Of a stretch of DNA of 64,000 nucleotides, positions 13,101-28,100 are shown piece after piece. Source of the DNA: Incurvaria masculella (Eukaryota; Arthropoda; Insecta; Lepidoptera; Incurvariidae); NCBI GenBank assembly GCA_946894095.1, contig OX335642.1, forward strand, positions 21,525,021 to 21,589,020, in the 5' to 3' direction. Numbering within the stretch: the stretch's first letter is position 1; each line of letters begins with the position of its first letter. The notes under the pieces are model-generated. The model searched no databases. It worked only from the letters and a program-made list of their open reading frames with translations, and was not told the DNA's origin. Made by a program: the position numbers and the translations under genes.

Positions 13101-16100
13101 AATTCCATTTGCTTTTAGATTTCTACATTTAGTCAAAAAAGTTCGGAAATGGACACCGTTTCCGCAATGTATTTTGTATAGAAAAAGGAAACATACATTA
13201 ACGAAAATAATTCGATTCCTAGACAAGGAATCATATATTGTAAGGATGACACTTATAATCGTCAGACTTAGTTAGTTAACTTGGGGTGCCTCGTCTAACT
13301 TTGCGATTTGGCTAGTACCAGGCCCTTAACTCTGATGTACATGACCATGATACTAGAAATAAGTTTAATATACAATGTACCAAACACAGACGAGCTAAAA
13401 CTTCAAAAAGCTTTATTCACTATAGTGTTAGATTTTACAACAAATTACCTGTAGAAATTAGAAATTTGCCTCTCAATAAATTAAAAATAAAATAATATTA
13501 GTGCTCCTTGATAAAGAGTATTACAATTTGAACGAGGCTCTCTATGATAAAACCCTCTTTAGTGACTTAATATTCTAGGATTAAATTTCTAGGATAGATA
13601 GAATACATAATTGTACAATTTATTTTAATTATATTTTGACATTGACACTACAATGGTAGTATTTTGTATATATTATATTATATTGACTTGATACACTTTA
13701 TCTGTATCAAAATTGACGAGGGCTCTGTATACCCGACATAGCTGTTAAGTTGACGAAGGTGTTTACACCCGAAATAAATACTCAATATGTATAATTATTA
13801 GGTTATTAAGTTAAGTAATTTATTTATTATTTAAGACTTTTCACATTGTGGGTTGTTGTTTCCTCGTAGTTCTTAGTTCTTTGCTTTAGACTGTTCTACC
13901 AATGTAAGTTTGGCAGTAGCATTTAGGTATGAAATCATAATTGTGTTATATCATTTATGTGGACGAAAATAAAGACAAAAAAAAACATAATTTATAGACC
14001 AGTGAAGTTTCTTTGCGGGTTCTTCTTCACTGGTTGATCGAATCCGCGGATCAATCAAATTGTGACATGACTTAGTGTAGTTTGACTACCAGAAGTTGAA
14101 TAAATAAATGAAATGAAATGAAATTGGAGTCATGGAATGTGAAGTGTTTTTTTGTGAAATCTTTATGATTTTTCTAGTTGTCCTTCAAGAAAGCGTTTAT
14201 AAATTGTTTATGGAACTGGATATGGAGTAAAAAACCTGAACAAAAACCCTTTTTTGCTGGTAAATAAGGGGTGATTCACTGATTCTTGGTGGAATAAATT
14301 TCTTAACTTTACCTCAACATTTCAAAGTTAAACTTAAAACATAACTTCAGATCATTGTTATCAATTGTTATCAGTTGATCAATACACAGCGATTTAGAAT
14401 TATTTTTGAGAAAAAAAAATAATTTTGTACATTTAGTATGAAACGATTTTGGTCTCATCAGTCAGTTGACTCTACATATTTACATTCTAAGCTTATGGTT
14501 GGGACAGAGGTGCGACGGCAGTTTGCGTGCGCAGGGCATCACGGCGGAGCTGCCGCAGTACATCATCCACAAGCTGGGGCTCTCGCGCGACCCGCTCGCC
14601 GAGCTCGCCCCTCCGCCGCCGCCGCCGCCGCCCCCCCCGCACCACCCGCAGCACGCCTCGCCCACCAAGTCAGTCCGCGCCACCTGGCCAGCCAAACACT
14701 CTCGCGTTCCTTGGGGAAAGTTTCTGGTTGCGCTTACCAGACATACCAGACAAGTTCTGCCAAACTGGCATAGGAGAACCATGGACCACGTCTATATCGT
14801 CGGTATACTGGTAAAACCCGCTTATTGGTTTTTTTAGTAAAATGAGTTAATAATGCAGTTCTACTGAATTTTCCAAGTTTTGTCATATGGTAAAACCCAT
14901 AATTGGTATGTTTAGTTTTAAAGTTAGGTTGTGTAAACACATGGACAATTGTACCAACCATTATGAGCTATTAAACTTTCAAGTCCATTTATCTCGGAAC
15001 TCTTATGTCTTCAATAAAAATGTTTTATAAGTATACTGACGATATTGAGCTAGAGCTTCGAGAGAACAAGTGGTGAAAGAACAGAAAAACATGTTACCAG
15101 AGTGGAAATATTTAAAACTATTGTGTCCAGAGGGCCTAACAGACTTTACCAGTGCGTAGCGTTCGTAATCGTAGAGCATGTATGAAGATTTGTATGACGG
15201 TAGAGGAAGCAGAGGATATTTGCTATGCCTCTCTGTGATCCCCGTCTACCTCTTTGATAAACTATGTATGTAAGTATTTTGCAGTTGTAAATGCTCAGCA
15301 GTAATCAGACGTTTGGTCTTATTACTTAACATGGATGTTGGGTACGACTGCATCAGAATACAGTCGTTGTGATGCATGCATCACTTATGTATTTATACAA
15401 CCCTAGTACACTTATATCAAATAATGATCAAAAATGTCCAAACAGTGTATCTCTATTAGTGATACCAAGGTAAGTGTATGGTGGTCCATGCGCAGATTGT
15501 CGCGGGGGCGCGTGTCGCCGCCGGGAGGGTCCGGGGGAGCGCCGCCCTGCGAGAGCGACTACCAGGTCGTGAAGCTCATCTCCAACGGGGCGTACGGCGC
15601 CGTCTACTTAGTGAAGCACAAGCAGACTAGGCAGCGGTGAGTCCTGTGTGTTGTAGGTGTCTACGAGAGGGCATGGCTAGGTGTGTTGGCTTCTTGGTCA
15701 ACAGAGCTGTAGACTCTTGGAACAAGCTGCCGGAGGAGGTCATTAGTGCTGAAACTGTAAATGGATTTAAAAACCGACTAGACAAACATTTGAAGGCAAT
15801 CAAAAAAACAAATAATCAATTATAATAATAAACAATCTATAATCAATAAATAAAAACACTATAAATATATAATGTGAATGATAAGTAATATTAGGAATAC
15901 CAATTTAAAAAATTAAAAAATATACAAGTGCACTCCGGGAAAAATGAAATTCACGCATTAGCTTCAAGCTGCTAGTGATATAAATAACATAATAATTCCT
16001 TGCCTGTTGCGTGTTAAGCGACGCTAAAATGGGGACGGCGGAGGATGTGGATCATCAAACATGTGCAATGTACTGTTAATTTTATTTAAAGCCAATATTT

Positions 16101-19100
16101 TGCTTTCCTTCAGGTATGCAATGAAGAAAATCAGCAAAAACAATCTCATACTGAGAAATCAGATTGAACAAGCGTTTGCAGAGCGGGACATTCTCAGTTT
16201 TGCAGACAACCCTTTTGTGGTGAGTTGTATAATATCCGTTATTTTAAACAATAATTTACATGTAATGTTGAGATTGCACCGTTCATCATGTAACTGAAAT
16301 GATTATGTTAAATAGCTTTATATAGTTGCCTTAATCAATATTTTTTCCGTATTCCAGGCTAATATTATATAATATTACTACATTCTACTACATACTGTCT
16401 CTTTTAATGATTTATTTTTATTTTATTTTTATTTATTTATTTATTTAACACATCTTGAAATTACATACAGTCTCTGTTGACAAAAAAAAAACAAAATCAC
16501 AAGAGTACAAGTTACTACATAAAGCATGAATCCCGTAGGGGGCAAAATCAAAACACAGCGTACTAGTATGAAATAAGCGAAACAAACAGTGGCAACACAA
16601 GCCCTGTGTGAAAATACAAATGAGTTTGATTGTACAAGTACCCGAACTAGGCAAAGCCTGTCTTTCGTGGCACCTGATGTGAGGCTCGGTATTAGAAAAG
16701 AAAAAAAAAAGGAAGTTACACAAATAAAAATGGAAGTCTCATCACACTATTGGCCTAACCCTTTAAAGTTATAATAAAAAATATGAACAACGATAAAAGT
16801 TAATTCGGAACGAATACCTGATACTATATGTTTGATACTGATTGATACTGATATATAATGATACTACAATTGTTTGGATGTTTGAATTAAACAGAAAGAT
16901 AATATGAAATAACTAGAATATTATGAGTATCAATAATAAGAAATATGCAAGAAATCAAATTAAATATTGAGGATCAAGTTGTGAACCTTTAGCAACACCC
17001 TACGAACATGCACTCTCTTCCTCATTGGCCCATTTTGTCAGAAGTTTTTCTCTAAACGGTAAGCTTCACCTCATGATTGCTATTTCGATAAAATTAATCT
17101 TCAATACACTTCGATTGTTATGTGCAGGTGACGATGTACTGCTCTTTTGAGACACGACGGCACGTGTGCCTCGTGATGGAGCTGGTGGAGGGCGGCGACT
17201 GCGCGGCGCTGCTGCGCGGCGGCCCGCTCCCGCCCGACATGGCGCGCCACTACTTCGCCGAGGCCGTGCTAGCGGTGGAGTACCTGCACTCGTACGGGGT
17301 CGTCCATCGTGACCTCAAGCCTGACAAGTTAGTACCTATTGACTGGTCGCAGGAGACAACGTGATGGAGGATGGTTCTTATTTGAGAAATGTTGACATCA
17401 CCTAGTGCCGCAAAGTTAGTGACATCTTGTGATTTATGTTTTATTTTATGTAACTGGACATGGATACATTGAACTGGATGGAAAACACGGACAATTTTCA
17501 TTGCCGCTTCGACCATCGTTCATTCAATGCGATGGTACCAACCCGGGCGGGATGAACCTTACCACCTAGTAGTAAGAAAGGGGACCAACGGTTGAAAGTG
17601 GTCACCTATCCAGAATCGCAATGCGTCGCACCACTGGGCTACCGAGGCTGACATAAGTGATCTCTTAAATCAACCGATATCAGAAAGTCATCACATTCCT
17701 CATTTCTTATGTCTCTATCGATCTAACTAATATCTTCATCAGAAGTCGACATGCACGTCAAATTTAACGTAGCCTACCTCTTAATTCTTTCTATTCCCTG
17801 CACATATGTATATTAATAATGATTATCGTGTGTTTACAGTTTACTCATCACTGCCACGGGCCATATAAAATTGACTGATTTTGGACTTAGCAAGATGGGG
17901 CTCATGTCATGTAAGTTGTACACATTATGATTTTTGCGAGTATAAAAAAAGCTTCAATGTAAATTGAAGTCATCTGAATATAGAAAATAACTTTTCTAGA
18001 TCACTTTCCACATAAATTACTAACACCATATCGTGTCACAGCACACACAAAAATTCATTTTAGGCTTACCGATAAACGACTAATAAAATAAATAAATAAA
18101 TAAAATAAATGTACCGTCCAAGCACCCTACTTAACCTTGTAAAGCGGCTAAGAGTCTAAGAATTGCTGGTTATAACGAAATTTTCCTCTGCTTGGACAAA
18201 CTGTCAAGTTATTAGCCCAACACACCGCATAGGAACTAGATGCCGTAACAGGACCTTCCTAATATTGCACGGCTACATTGAACTGGATGGAAAACACGGA
18301 CGTTTTTCATTGCTGCTTCGACCATTGGTCGTTTATTGCAATGGTACCAACCCGGGCGTAACCAGCCCTACCGCCTAGCAAATAAGGAACCTACAGTAAA
18401 AAGTACGACAGAAACCTGTCGCCTCTTGCGATATGTATGAAAAGAAATGGAGTGGGCCTAATCGTATAATTCTGAACCCTTTTATTCCTGAAGTTTCTGT
18501 AAGCTATTTCGAAATAGCCATCATATCGCCTATCAAGATGTTACAATGGGTCACAACAATGAAGTTTGAAGAAATGTTTTAGTCAAAATCTTCCACCGTC
18601 TCAATTTGACCACTGTCCACAGTGGCGACAAACCTCTATGAGGAGTACGCGGACCGTGAGGCACGCCAGTTCTCCGACAAGCAGGTGTGCGGCACCCCAG
18701 AGTATATAGCACCGGAGGTCATACTGCGGCAGGTGAGGATACTTCCTCTCATTGGCTAGTACATTGGTGATGAACCACATATACGTACATATGTTGCAAG
18801 ACGAGACTCGTTGATAGATGTTCGGTTGCAAGTGTGGGTGGTGAGTCTATTGTCAGGTGCGAGTAGGAGATGTTAACAGGAAAGAATGTGATTTGTGCGA
18901 CAGGGTTATGGCAAGCCGGTGGACTGGTGGTCCATGGGTGTGATCCTGTATGAGTTCCTGGTGGGCTGCGTGCCCTTCTTTGGAGACACGCCGGAGGAGC
19001 TATTTGCACACACCGTCAATGGTAAGTATTGAGTTATGTGGAAATGTTTGATTGTATATAGTTATTTGAATTCAGATAAAATGGACAGAAAGCTACCAAA

Positions 19101-22100
19101 GCACTACAGACATTGGAAAACATGGAGATTGAACTAAACATTAATAATGGCGAAACTCATCAGAAACAGGAAGTTGCATTTAAGGTGGGCCTTCCCGCTC
19201 AACTCCCCATACAAACGTGAAAAGAAAATCATGCGCATATTTCTTCTCAGAGATCCAAAAGAATACTCACAATAGCTTTATTTGATCGAACTAGATGTCT
19301 GATGACTGTTGGCATTGTAAAATTTTGTTAGGTTTCTAAGTTATAAGGTCTGTTCGAATTTTTCGCGCGTTTTATACAATAACTTTAGAGGTGGATTATT
19401 CAATGATAAAATAAAAACATCTTAAAAAGATTAGTCATCAGACATAGCTTGTTTCATGAAGATTTATAATCAATTTGGTTTTTGTTAGATTTTTTTACTA
19501 AAGCGGTCGTAGATTACTTTTAGCTATAAGTCGTATTGTAATTAAAATTTTCATAAATCTTACCAAATCAAACAATATGCGCATTGTCTGCTTTGTGGAC
19601 ATGTTGCATCTTACTCATCACGGAGCCAGTTTTTTTCTTTTAAACAGAGAAGGTCCCAGAGTGCGATAGCACGAGTTTCTACCGTGCCCGTGAATGAGTT
19701 AGTCCCGCCGGGTTGGGCCACCTTAAAATCAACTTGAACATTTTAAATTTCAACTTTATGTTTTTGAATGATGGACAAAGTCTGATAAAGTTACGTTTTT
19801 GTTCACTGCCGATCACCACTGTTGCCTTACAAGATTAGTAGTTTTTGGTTAGACATACACAACGGTTGGTTCTTTGAGTTGCCATGGTGGGGCTTTCTCG
19901 GTGAGGGGTGGTACGGACCGCTGTGCTGAGGGATTGTAGGAGCTTACAACTCTTTGTGGTTTGGATCGCAACATGTTTCTGCGTTGAACTATTCCAAAAG
20001 ATTATTTTCTTACCCTCAGATGACATCGAGTGGCCGGCGGAGGAAGATTTCCCTGTGGCGGGCGAGGCGCGCGCCATCATCACGGAGCTGCTGGCTCGCA
20101 ACCCGCGCGACCGCCTTGGCACCGGCGGCACGCATGAGGTCAAGGTTAGTGTTCCCAGTTAACGGACACCTTGTGTCAGCATCGCTAGGCCAGTGGTGCG
20201 ACGCCTTGCGATTCGATTGGCTGGGTGAAGCAACTCTAAGCGCGGTTGGATCCCAGATGGATGACCGATTTCAACCGTTGAGGTTGGCCGTGGTTCAGGT
20301 TCCAAGTAAAACTGTTGGTTCCCCTTCCTTACTTACTACTTGGTAGGGTTAATCCCACCTGGGTTGGTACGATCGCATTAGATGAACGATGATCAAAGCA
20401 GTGATAAAATTTTACCATATTTTCCATCCAGTTGAATGTAGCCGAGAAATATAAGGAATGTCCTGGCATGTAAACTAGTTCCCATGTGGTGTATTAGGCT
20501 AATTTCTGACGGTACGTTTGGTATTAGCCATCCATTTACAGTTACATAAAAAAATCCCTCACAAAATTGAGTGACTGGTGGAGGAATATTTGTTGGTCCT
20601 ACATAATCGGCCACCATATGTTTTTGTGAATATCAGCATCACTGACATCAATACTGTGAAATGAAACGGCCTCAAGGGACTGATATTTGTTGTTGCAGGA
20701 ACACATGTACTTCTGTGGGCTCGACTGGAACAACTTACTGCGGCGCAAGGCCGAGTTCATCCCTCAGCTAGAGAACGAAGAGGATACTAGTTACTTTGAC
20801 AGTGAGAGTTTTCCTTTATCCGTGTACTGTAATCCATCGTTGACACCTTTGCACTAATTTACGTTTAGTTTCAGTTTAGTTTTTGTCTGCTCATTTTCCC
20901 AATAACCTGAAAATAACTTTGGCAAATAACTGTTATAGAGTTGAGTTGGGATTAGGGAATTTAGCATTACGGAGTAAGTGATTGGAAAAAGCGATTCTAA
21001 AGATTTAACAAAATTTGCCTTTGCGTGCAGGCCGTTGTGATCGTTACAACCACAGCGAGGTTGACACGGACGAGGCGGCGGACGCGGGCGATGAGGCGGG
21101 CGGAGTGTTCGCCGCGTTCTCTAGCACCTCGCCGTCGTGGCGCCGCGCGCACTCACACTCTCACACGCACTCGCACGACTCGAGGGTGAGCTCTCAACTC
21201 TACTGTTCCCGGTCACATCCGCAGCAAGCTGACTCGGACGCATCAACTTTTGTCGCCCCGTACTGGATCTTCAACGTTTCTATGAACATTCTTTTTTGAC
21301 AGCTAAGAGTCCAAGCTACTTGATATCCTTTGCTATGAATGCTTCTATGTACATAATTTGTTACACCTTCAAGTCTTTTTCGCTATCAACTTGTTAAATT
21401 GTACTATTTTACTACATTTTATTTTAATACTTTTACTACATATTTGTAACTATCAATGTCTCTTTGCATGATCTCTTTTGTGTGTGAGCCATATTCAACA
21501 AATCTTATTTGATATCAGTGTGATCAAATACTTTTTGTATTGGGACATAAATATGACTGCCAAACCCAGAGGGTTATGGTGGCTGAGCTGCTAGAAAGAC
21601 ATAGCCTCTTATACATATAATCTCAGATAACTGTTAATTCCAATACAACGACTGTCTACAATTGTACACTGATCTTGTAACAAAAGCAAAAGATGACTGA
21701 TAAATATCGGCTCAGCGGCTCGTAGCCTAGTGGCGCGAGTACTTGTCTAGCATACAGAGGTCTGGGTTCAAATCCTCGCCCCGTTCATGCACCACTTTCT
21801 TTCTCTTTCTTATATGGGTAAGTGCTTTTCGTCACAAAAGCGAGCTGCTCCATTGTTCGGAATCCATTTAAAACTGTAGGGCCCCTTCCCCTACTAGGTT
21901 GGGTTTACACCCGCCGCCCGGGTTGGTACCATCGTATTTGATGAAAAGATGGTCGAAGCGGCAATTAAAATTTGACCGTGTTGTCCATCCAGTTCAATGT
22001 AGCCGTGCTCATAAAGGGAAGGTCGTGGCATGCGCCTAATTAGTTCGGGAATGTGGTGTAATGGGCTATTATCATAACGGTTGTTGTGTGGAATAAAAAA

Positions 22101-25100
22101 AAAATTTGCCGCCCATGTCAGGTTGCATAAAAAAAATATTAAAATCGTGTAGTGTTGAGCGGTTGAAGTGGCTCTCAGCATGTATGTGTAGCTGGCTGCC
22201 CCCGCTGTCTCCTCACCGGCCCTTCTCTCCCCAGAGCACGGACAGCTGGCCGGGCACGCCGGACAGCGCGGGCCCGCCGACCACGCCCACCGCCGCGCCT
22301 CCTCCCCCCGCCCACCACCACCGCTGTCCTGTGAGTACCGCGCCAACTCTCCTCCGCGTGCAGCCGACTCAACCATCAGCTGGAGCCCACAAATTCGATT
22401 CTTTGTCTAGATTATTAATACTTTCTTCTATTGCTCTTCATTTATATGTTTGCAATCCTTTGTCCTGTGTCCAATAAGATCCCTATTTCATTGGTCTAGA
22501 TTGTAATATTTGGTATTTTTTATAAATATTTAGGAAAAAGCCGGGTCCAGTTACCTAGTTAACAGTTACCTTAAGAAAATTTCACTCCCACAGAGAAACC
22601 AGGTTTTTGAAAATATTTACTGGGTACTTACTCAGAAGGGCTGCTTTCAATTCATAAATATGTTTCAGTTCCACATCTGACGGATGTGGAGGTTTTGAAA
22701 TTGGATGAATTTAATGTCAAGAAATTACATGATTATTGCCAGTAATCCAAGGGTTAGGGCTGGAGGGCGTTATACAATAGCGCACAAGTACTTCATGACA
22801 ACATATAACTTTGTAACAAAAGTCGTCTTTGAATAAAACTTGACATATTCATCAATTTAATTGGTCTCAATCTGTCCAAATGGGAAATACGATAACATTT
22901 TGCTGCTTTTAATTATTGGTTTCGAACTCATTCCAATCCTGTATGCCTTGGCATTCATGGTGGGATATAAATACGGTCTTTCAGTAAGTTCTTTTCGCTC
23001 TTCGATCCGAGAAGTGTTGTGGCATCCCTATTCATATTATAATACACAGTATTGTGATTTGGCAGATGTTAAGCGGTGCATCAACCGCCGAGTCTTCGCA
23101 AACGGACTCGGACGACGTGTCTCCGGGCGCGCGGCGACGCGGCGGAGGCGCGGGGGCGGCGCCTCGTCCCGCGCCCCGCCCTCACCCGCCGCAACTCCCC
23201 GTCTCGCTGTCCGAGGAAAGGTAACGTGCATTATGCGACACTATGTAGGCTCAGAATACGTATTTAGCGAGGAGCGGGTGGTCACTCAAGGTTGGCTGTT
23301 GGTTGCAGGAATGAATCTCCGCGCAAGGAGGAGCGCTCGGAGCGGAAGACGTGCGCACTGGCGGCGCCGACGCGCTCAATGCGGCGCTCAGCCAGCACCT
23401 CCGGCCTCTCCCTTGTCATACACCCAGGTACACCGTCGGCATCAGCGGCTTAGAATGTATAGACACATAGAGTCAACTGACGGATGAGACCAAAATTGTT
23501 TCATACAAAATGCATTGATTTTTTCTTTTTTATTTTTTAATATAAAAAAAATTAAATATCTGAATCGCCATGTAGCTTCCAAATAATGATCTGAAATCAT
23601 GTTTTAAGTTTTACTTTGAAATAATGAGGAAAAGTAAAGAAATTTGATTATCAGAATGAATGAATCAGGGAGTCACTCCTAATTTACCAGATGAAAAGGG
23701 TATTTGTCCCGGTTTATTATGGTTGTTCACTTAACAGTGTATAAATGCACAGGTCAACATGCTTTCATTAAAAAAACTAAAGAAATCATAAAGATTTCAC
23801 AAAAAAACATTCCATGAACGCGATTCCTATGTACCTTTAACAATTTCAAAAGTGGTCTCACCGAGTTGAAAAGTTCTATCTCGCTCTTACTCGCAGTGGT
23901 ACATACGTTTTTTTTATGTTAAGGGCGGCATATGGCATACGCCAGGACCTCTTAAGGTGGGCCTTCCCGCTGAACTATTCATACAAACGTGGAAAGAAGT
24001 TCTTGCGCATATTTCTTGTCAGAGATCCAAAATTATACTCAAAACAGCTTTATTTGATCGAACTAGATTTCTGGTCACCATTGGCATTGCAAAATAGTGT
24101 TTGGTTCTAAGTTATAAGGTCCAAAAGTTAAAATTCGTTTTATACAATAACTTTGGACGTGGATTACTCAACGATCAAATAAAAACATCTTAAAAATATT
24201 CTTATTTCATGAATATTTATAATAAAGTTGGTTTTAGTTTGATTTTTGACTACAGCGGTCGTGATTTACTTTTAGCGATAAGTCGTTTTGTAATTTGTAA
24301 GGGCCACCTTAAAGTGCCCAACGACGTTCATGAGCTTTCGAACTTTTAAGAGGGCTGCGAAAACCATGCCGGCCGGCCATACGCTTCTTCACACCATGTT
24401 TGAAGGGCCCCAGGTTGTACTTTGGTGGAATGTGCACTTGGACCTCGGCGGGGAGTGCATTGATGTCACGCTCCCACAATCTGTTCGTCTTGCAAGCACA
24501 GCGGGCTATGTTAGGTCTGTGGTTGGCATCTTGACTAACAACATAACCTGAGACAGGCCATTGTGGGTATCTCTTTCTTATCCAAGATTTAAATGTGCAA
24601 TCTCATTAACATTTAACATTCAACCGTTGAAATGTAGGAGGGGCAGTGTAGAAAGAGAGTGACTACTAGAGTGGGGCTTAAGCTCGCACTGTTAGAATGA
24701 AAGAATGATAAATGTCAGCCTCGGTGGCCCAGTGGCGCGACACTTCGGCGATCGCTCTCCGAAGTTAAGCAACGCTGGGTCCGGTCTGGTCTTGGATGGG
24801 TGACCATTCGACCGTTGAGAGAGGCTGGCCGTGGTTCGGATTCCACGTTAAGCTGTAGGTCCCCTTCCTTACTTACTAGGTGGTAGGGTTTATCCCGCCC
24901 GGGTTGGTACCATCGCATTGAATGAACGATGGTCGAAGCGGCAATGAAAATTGTCCGTGTTTTCCATCCAGTTCAATGTAGCCGTGCAATATAAGGAAGG
25001 TCCTGGCATGGCACCTAGTTCCCATGTGGTGTGTTGGGCTAATACCATGACAGAACTTGTGGTATTAGCCATCCATGTCCAGTCACATAAAAAAAAAAAA

Positions 25101-28100
25101 AAAAGAATGAAGTTTAATCTAGCCTGCAAAACCTGTCATGATGCAAGAGCTCTGTGGCTATGTGTGGGCAGCTGCGGAGGAGAGTGTGGGAGGCGGCGGA
25201 GCGGCGTCGCCGACGTGCGCCGGAAACACCTCCTCCACCAATTCGAGCCGCGACTCGTCGCCGTGCCGCGACCCGCCCTCACCCTTCGCACTCGCTCACC
25301 ACTCGTGAGTACTCCCACTGACCACTACTCTCAAATACACACACACACACAGCTATAGCTCTGCGACTGAGAATTTTTATATTCTCATTGTTTGTATGTG
25401 TTGCATGAGTGTTGTGTTGAAGTTTCCTTGGTGACTGGTGGTTGAATATCGCAATGGCCTTCTGCTTTTTTCAGTTGTGAGTTGACAACATGTCCTTATG
25501 GAGTTTGTTCCAGTCCTCTAAAACTCTGTTGCTAATGAATTGCTTGCATACATTAGTCTTGTGCTCTGTTATGTCCAGCTTCAGACTGTGACTATGTAGT
25601 TGAGGATTTTTGTTAAGACTGAACAGTTCTTGCATGGCTTGGCAGTTATATTTGGCTGTAAGCATTTTGTATACCTCGATTAGGTCACCTCGTCTTCGTC
25701 TTTGTTCTAGAGACGGTAATTTGAGGACCTTGAGTCGGTCTTGTTGTGGTAATGTTACTAACTACCTGTCATGTCCCGATTGCAGACTGATCCAGTCATC
25801 GCGGCCACCAATAGTGGTGCGTCGCGGACCGCGCGGGTTCGGGTTCACGATCCACACGGTGCGCGTCTACTACGGCGACTCCGACTACTACACCATGCAC
25901 CATCTCGTCTCCGTGAGTGCATCCTCATCAGTCCTCTTTGCGCAGAGCAAGGCGTGAAGCACTGTCTAATCTTTCTCCCTCTCCACAAACTGGCATGAGT
26001 TAAAATCTACATGCTGCAAGCCCGTTTTCACCACCTCCGGCTACAAAAATCCCAAATGTAACCGAAAGTTTACTATTGGATTTCAGGTAGCTGGAGGTGG
26101 TGAAACAGGGGATAGTGCAATATTATCAACCACTAAAACATCTCTACATTTAAAATTGCTCTCTGGTTAAATTAGCAACACCTTGTCTATACTCTAAGCT
26201 ATTTAATAAACGATGCCTTACAGTATGTTCCTATCATTGAACTTGAAATAAATTTTTTAGACCGACTAAAGACCAATATTTTATTGTGATTTTTTTTAAA
26301 AATGCTAAGATCCCGATTCTCAACTCATTTTATATATATTGTGCTTCGGCTCGTAGCCTAGTGGCGTGAGGACTTGTTTAGCTTCTGTGGTCTAGGGGTT
26401 CTGTGGTAGCTAGGGGTCTGCGTTAAAATCCTCGCCCCGTTCATGCACCCCTTTCTTTCTCTTTATGAGGTGGATAAGTGCATTTCTTCACGAATGTGAG
26501 CTGCTCCATGGTTCGGAATCCATGTAAAACTGTAGATCCGCTTCCCCTACTTTAAGCCCGCCTGGGTTGGTCCCATCGCATTGGATGAAAAGATGGTCGA
26601 AGCGGCAATGAACAATTGTCCATGTTTTCCATCCATTTCAACGTTCTCGCTCTTAAAGGTCCTGGCATGGCACCTAATTCCTTCGGGAATGTGGTGTATT
26701 GGGCTAATATCATAATAGAATAGAAAAATTGCACAGACTATTATTAACAGTTGACCCGTTAAGAATAGTCTGCGCAATCCCTTTAAAAGCAAGAAATAAT
26801 CTACAAATCACGTGAGGTGCCTTTGGGAGTGCTTATCGTTGGGGGGAGTGCCTATCGTTGGAGTTGAGAAATTGGACCAGCTGGAATCGACTAGGATGAC
26901 GAAGAGCCTCGTCTATATGTGTGTGTGTGTGTCATGGTGGCAGGCGGTGAGCGAGCAGGGTGCGGCGTGGGCGGCGGGGCTGCGTGCGGGGGATCTCATC
27001 ACGCAGCTCAACGGGGAGTCTGTGCAGGGCTTGCTGCATACCCAGGTGGGTACACTCGCTCCTAGTGTCTTCCTCCCTTACTTAACTTCACGTACTCAAA
27101 AGTGACCTTACTGCTTATTCTTACATTCTCTAACCTAATTTGTAATTTGGATGTGAAATCATACCCCCATCTCTAATGCGTGAGTTCGTACTAACTTGAC
27201 CCCAAAATAACGTCACTTAACCATATCTATCCTTACCTAAGTTGTAAAGAAAAACCAATCTATGGAAACATGAATGGCAGACATCAGGAGAATACATTTC
27301 TAATGTCATAATCAATGCTATTGGCCATGATGATAAACGAAAATATGATTATAATTTAGTTAGATGGCGTATAAGGAGCCTATGTTGAACTCCGAAGCAC
27401 CAAGCAATACATCCTGTCAAACTAAATACTATAGTTAACAACAACAACAGCTCTTCGTTTTCGTCACAAGAGAGGTGTGTTCGTTTTGCAGGTGCTGAGA
27501 CTTCTGCTAGCCGCTCCGCAAGCAACTCTGCGCGCGACACCGCTCGACCAGACGACCATACAGGTCTCCGATACATTTACTTATTTCCCTTGAAGTTTTC
27601 GTCTAAGATTTTTTACCGGGGTTTTTAATCAACTGTTGAAAACAGATTTAAGAAAGAAGTGCTTGGTGTAGGTCTTGAATTCAGCACTTGGAATTTAAGA
27701 GCATCTATCTAAATAGTTATGCTGAGATCACACCTTAAGGCCCTTAATTCGCTCCGCCTTCTGCTCCGAAGTGGTCTAGTGGTGCGTCCATAATAATAAT
27801 AATACTTTTCGTGTCGTAGTTCGTGAGTTGTTTATTGAATTGCCATCCGATCACTTGCGGGCAATGAATTGAAAGAGATTGCTGCAAGTTGAGCAAATTT
27901 AGTTGCCAGTGTACGAGTACCCTAAGGTGTAACGGTGTCTGTGTGCGTAGGCGGGCGGCAGGAAGCGGTCGGGCGGTGCGGGGCGACGAGCGACGGCACC
28001 GCCGCGCCCGCGCCCGCGACGCCGCTGCTCGCTCTTCCGACGCATCTCCAGCAAGCGCGCCACTCAGGAGATGCACCAGGTAATGCATCCCACCGCTCAC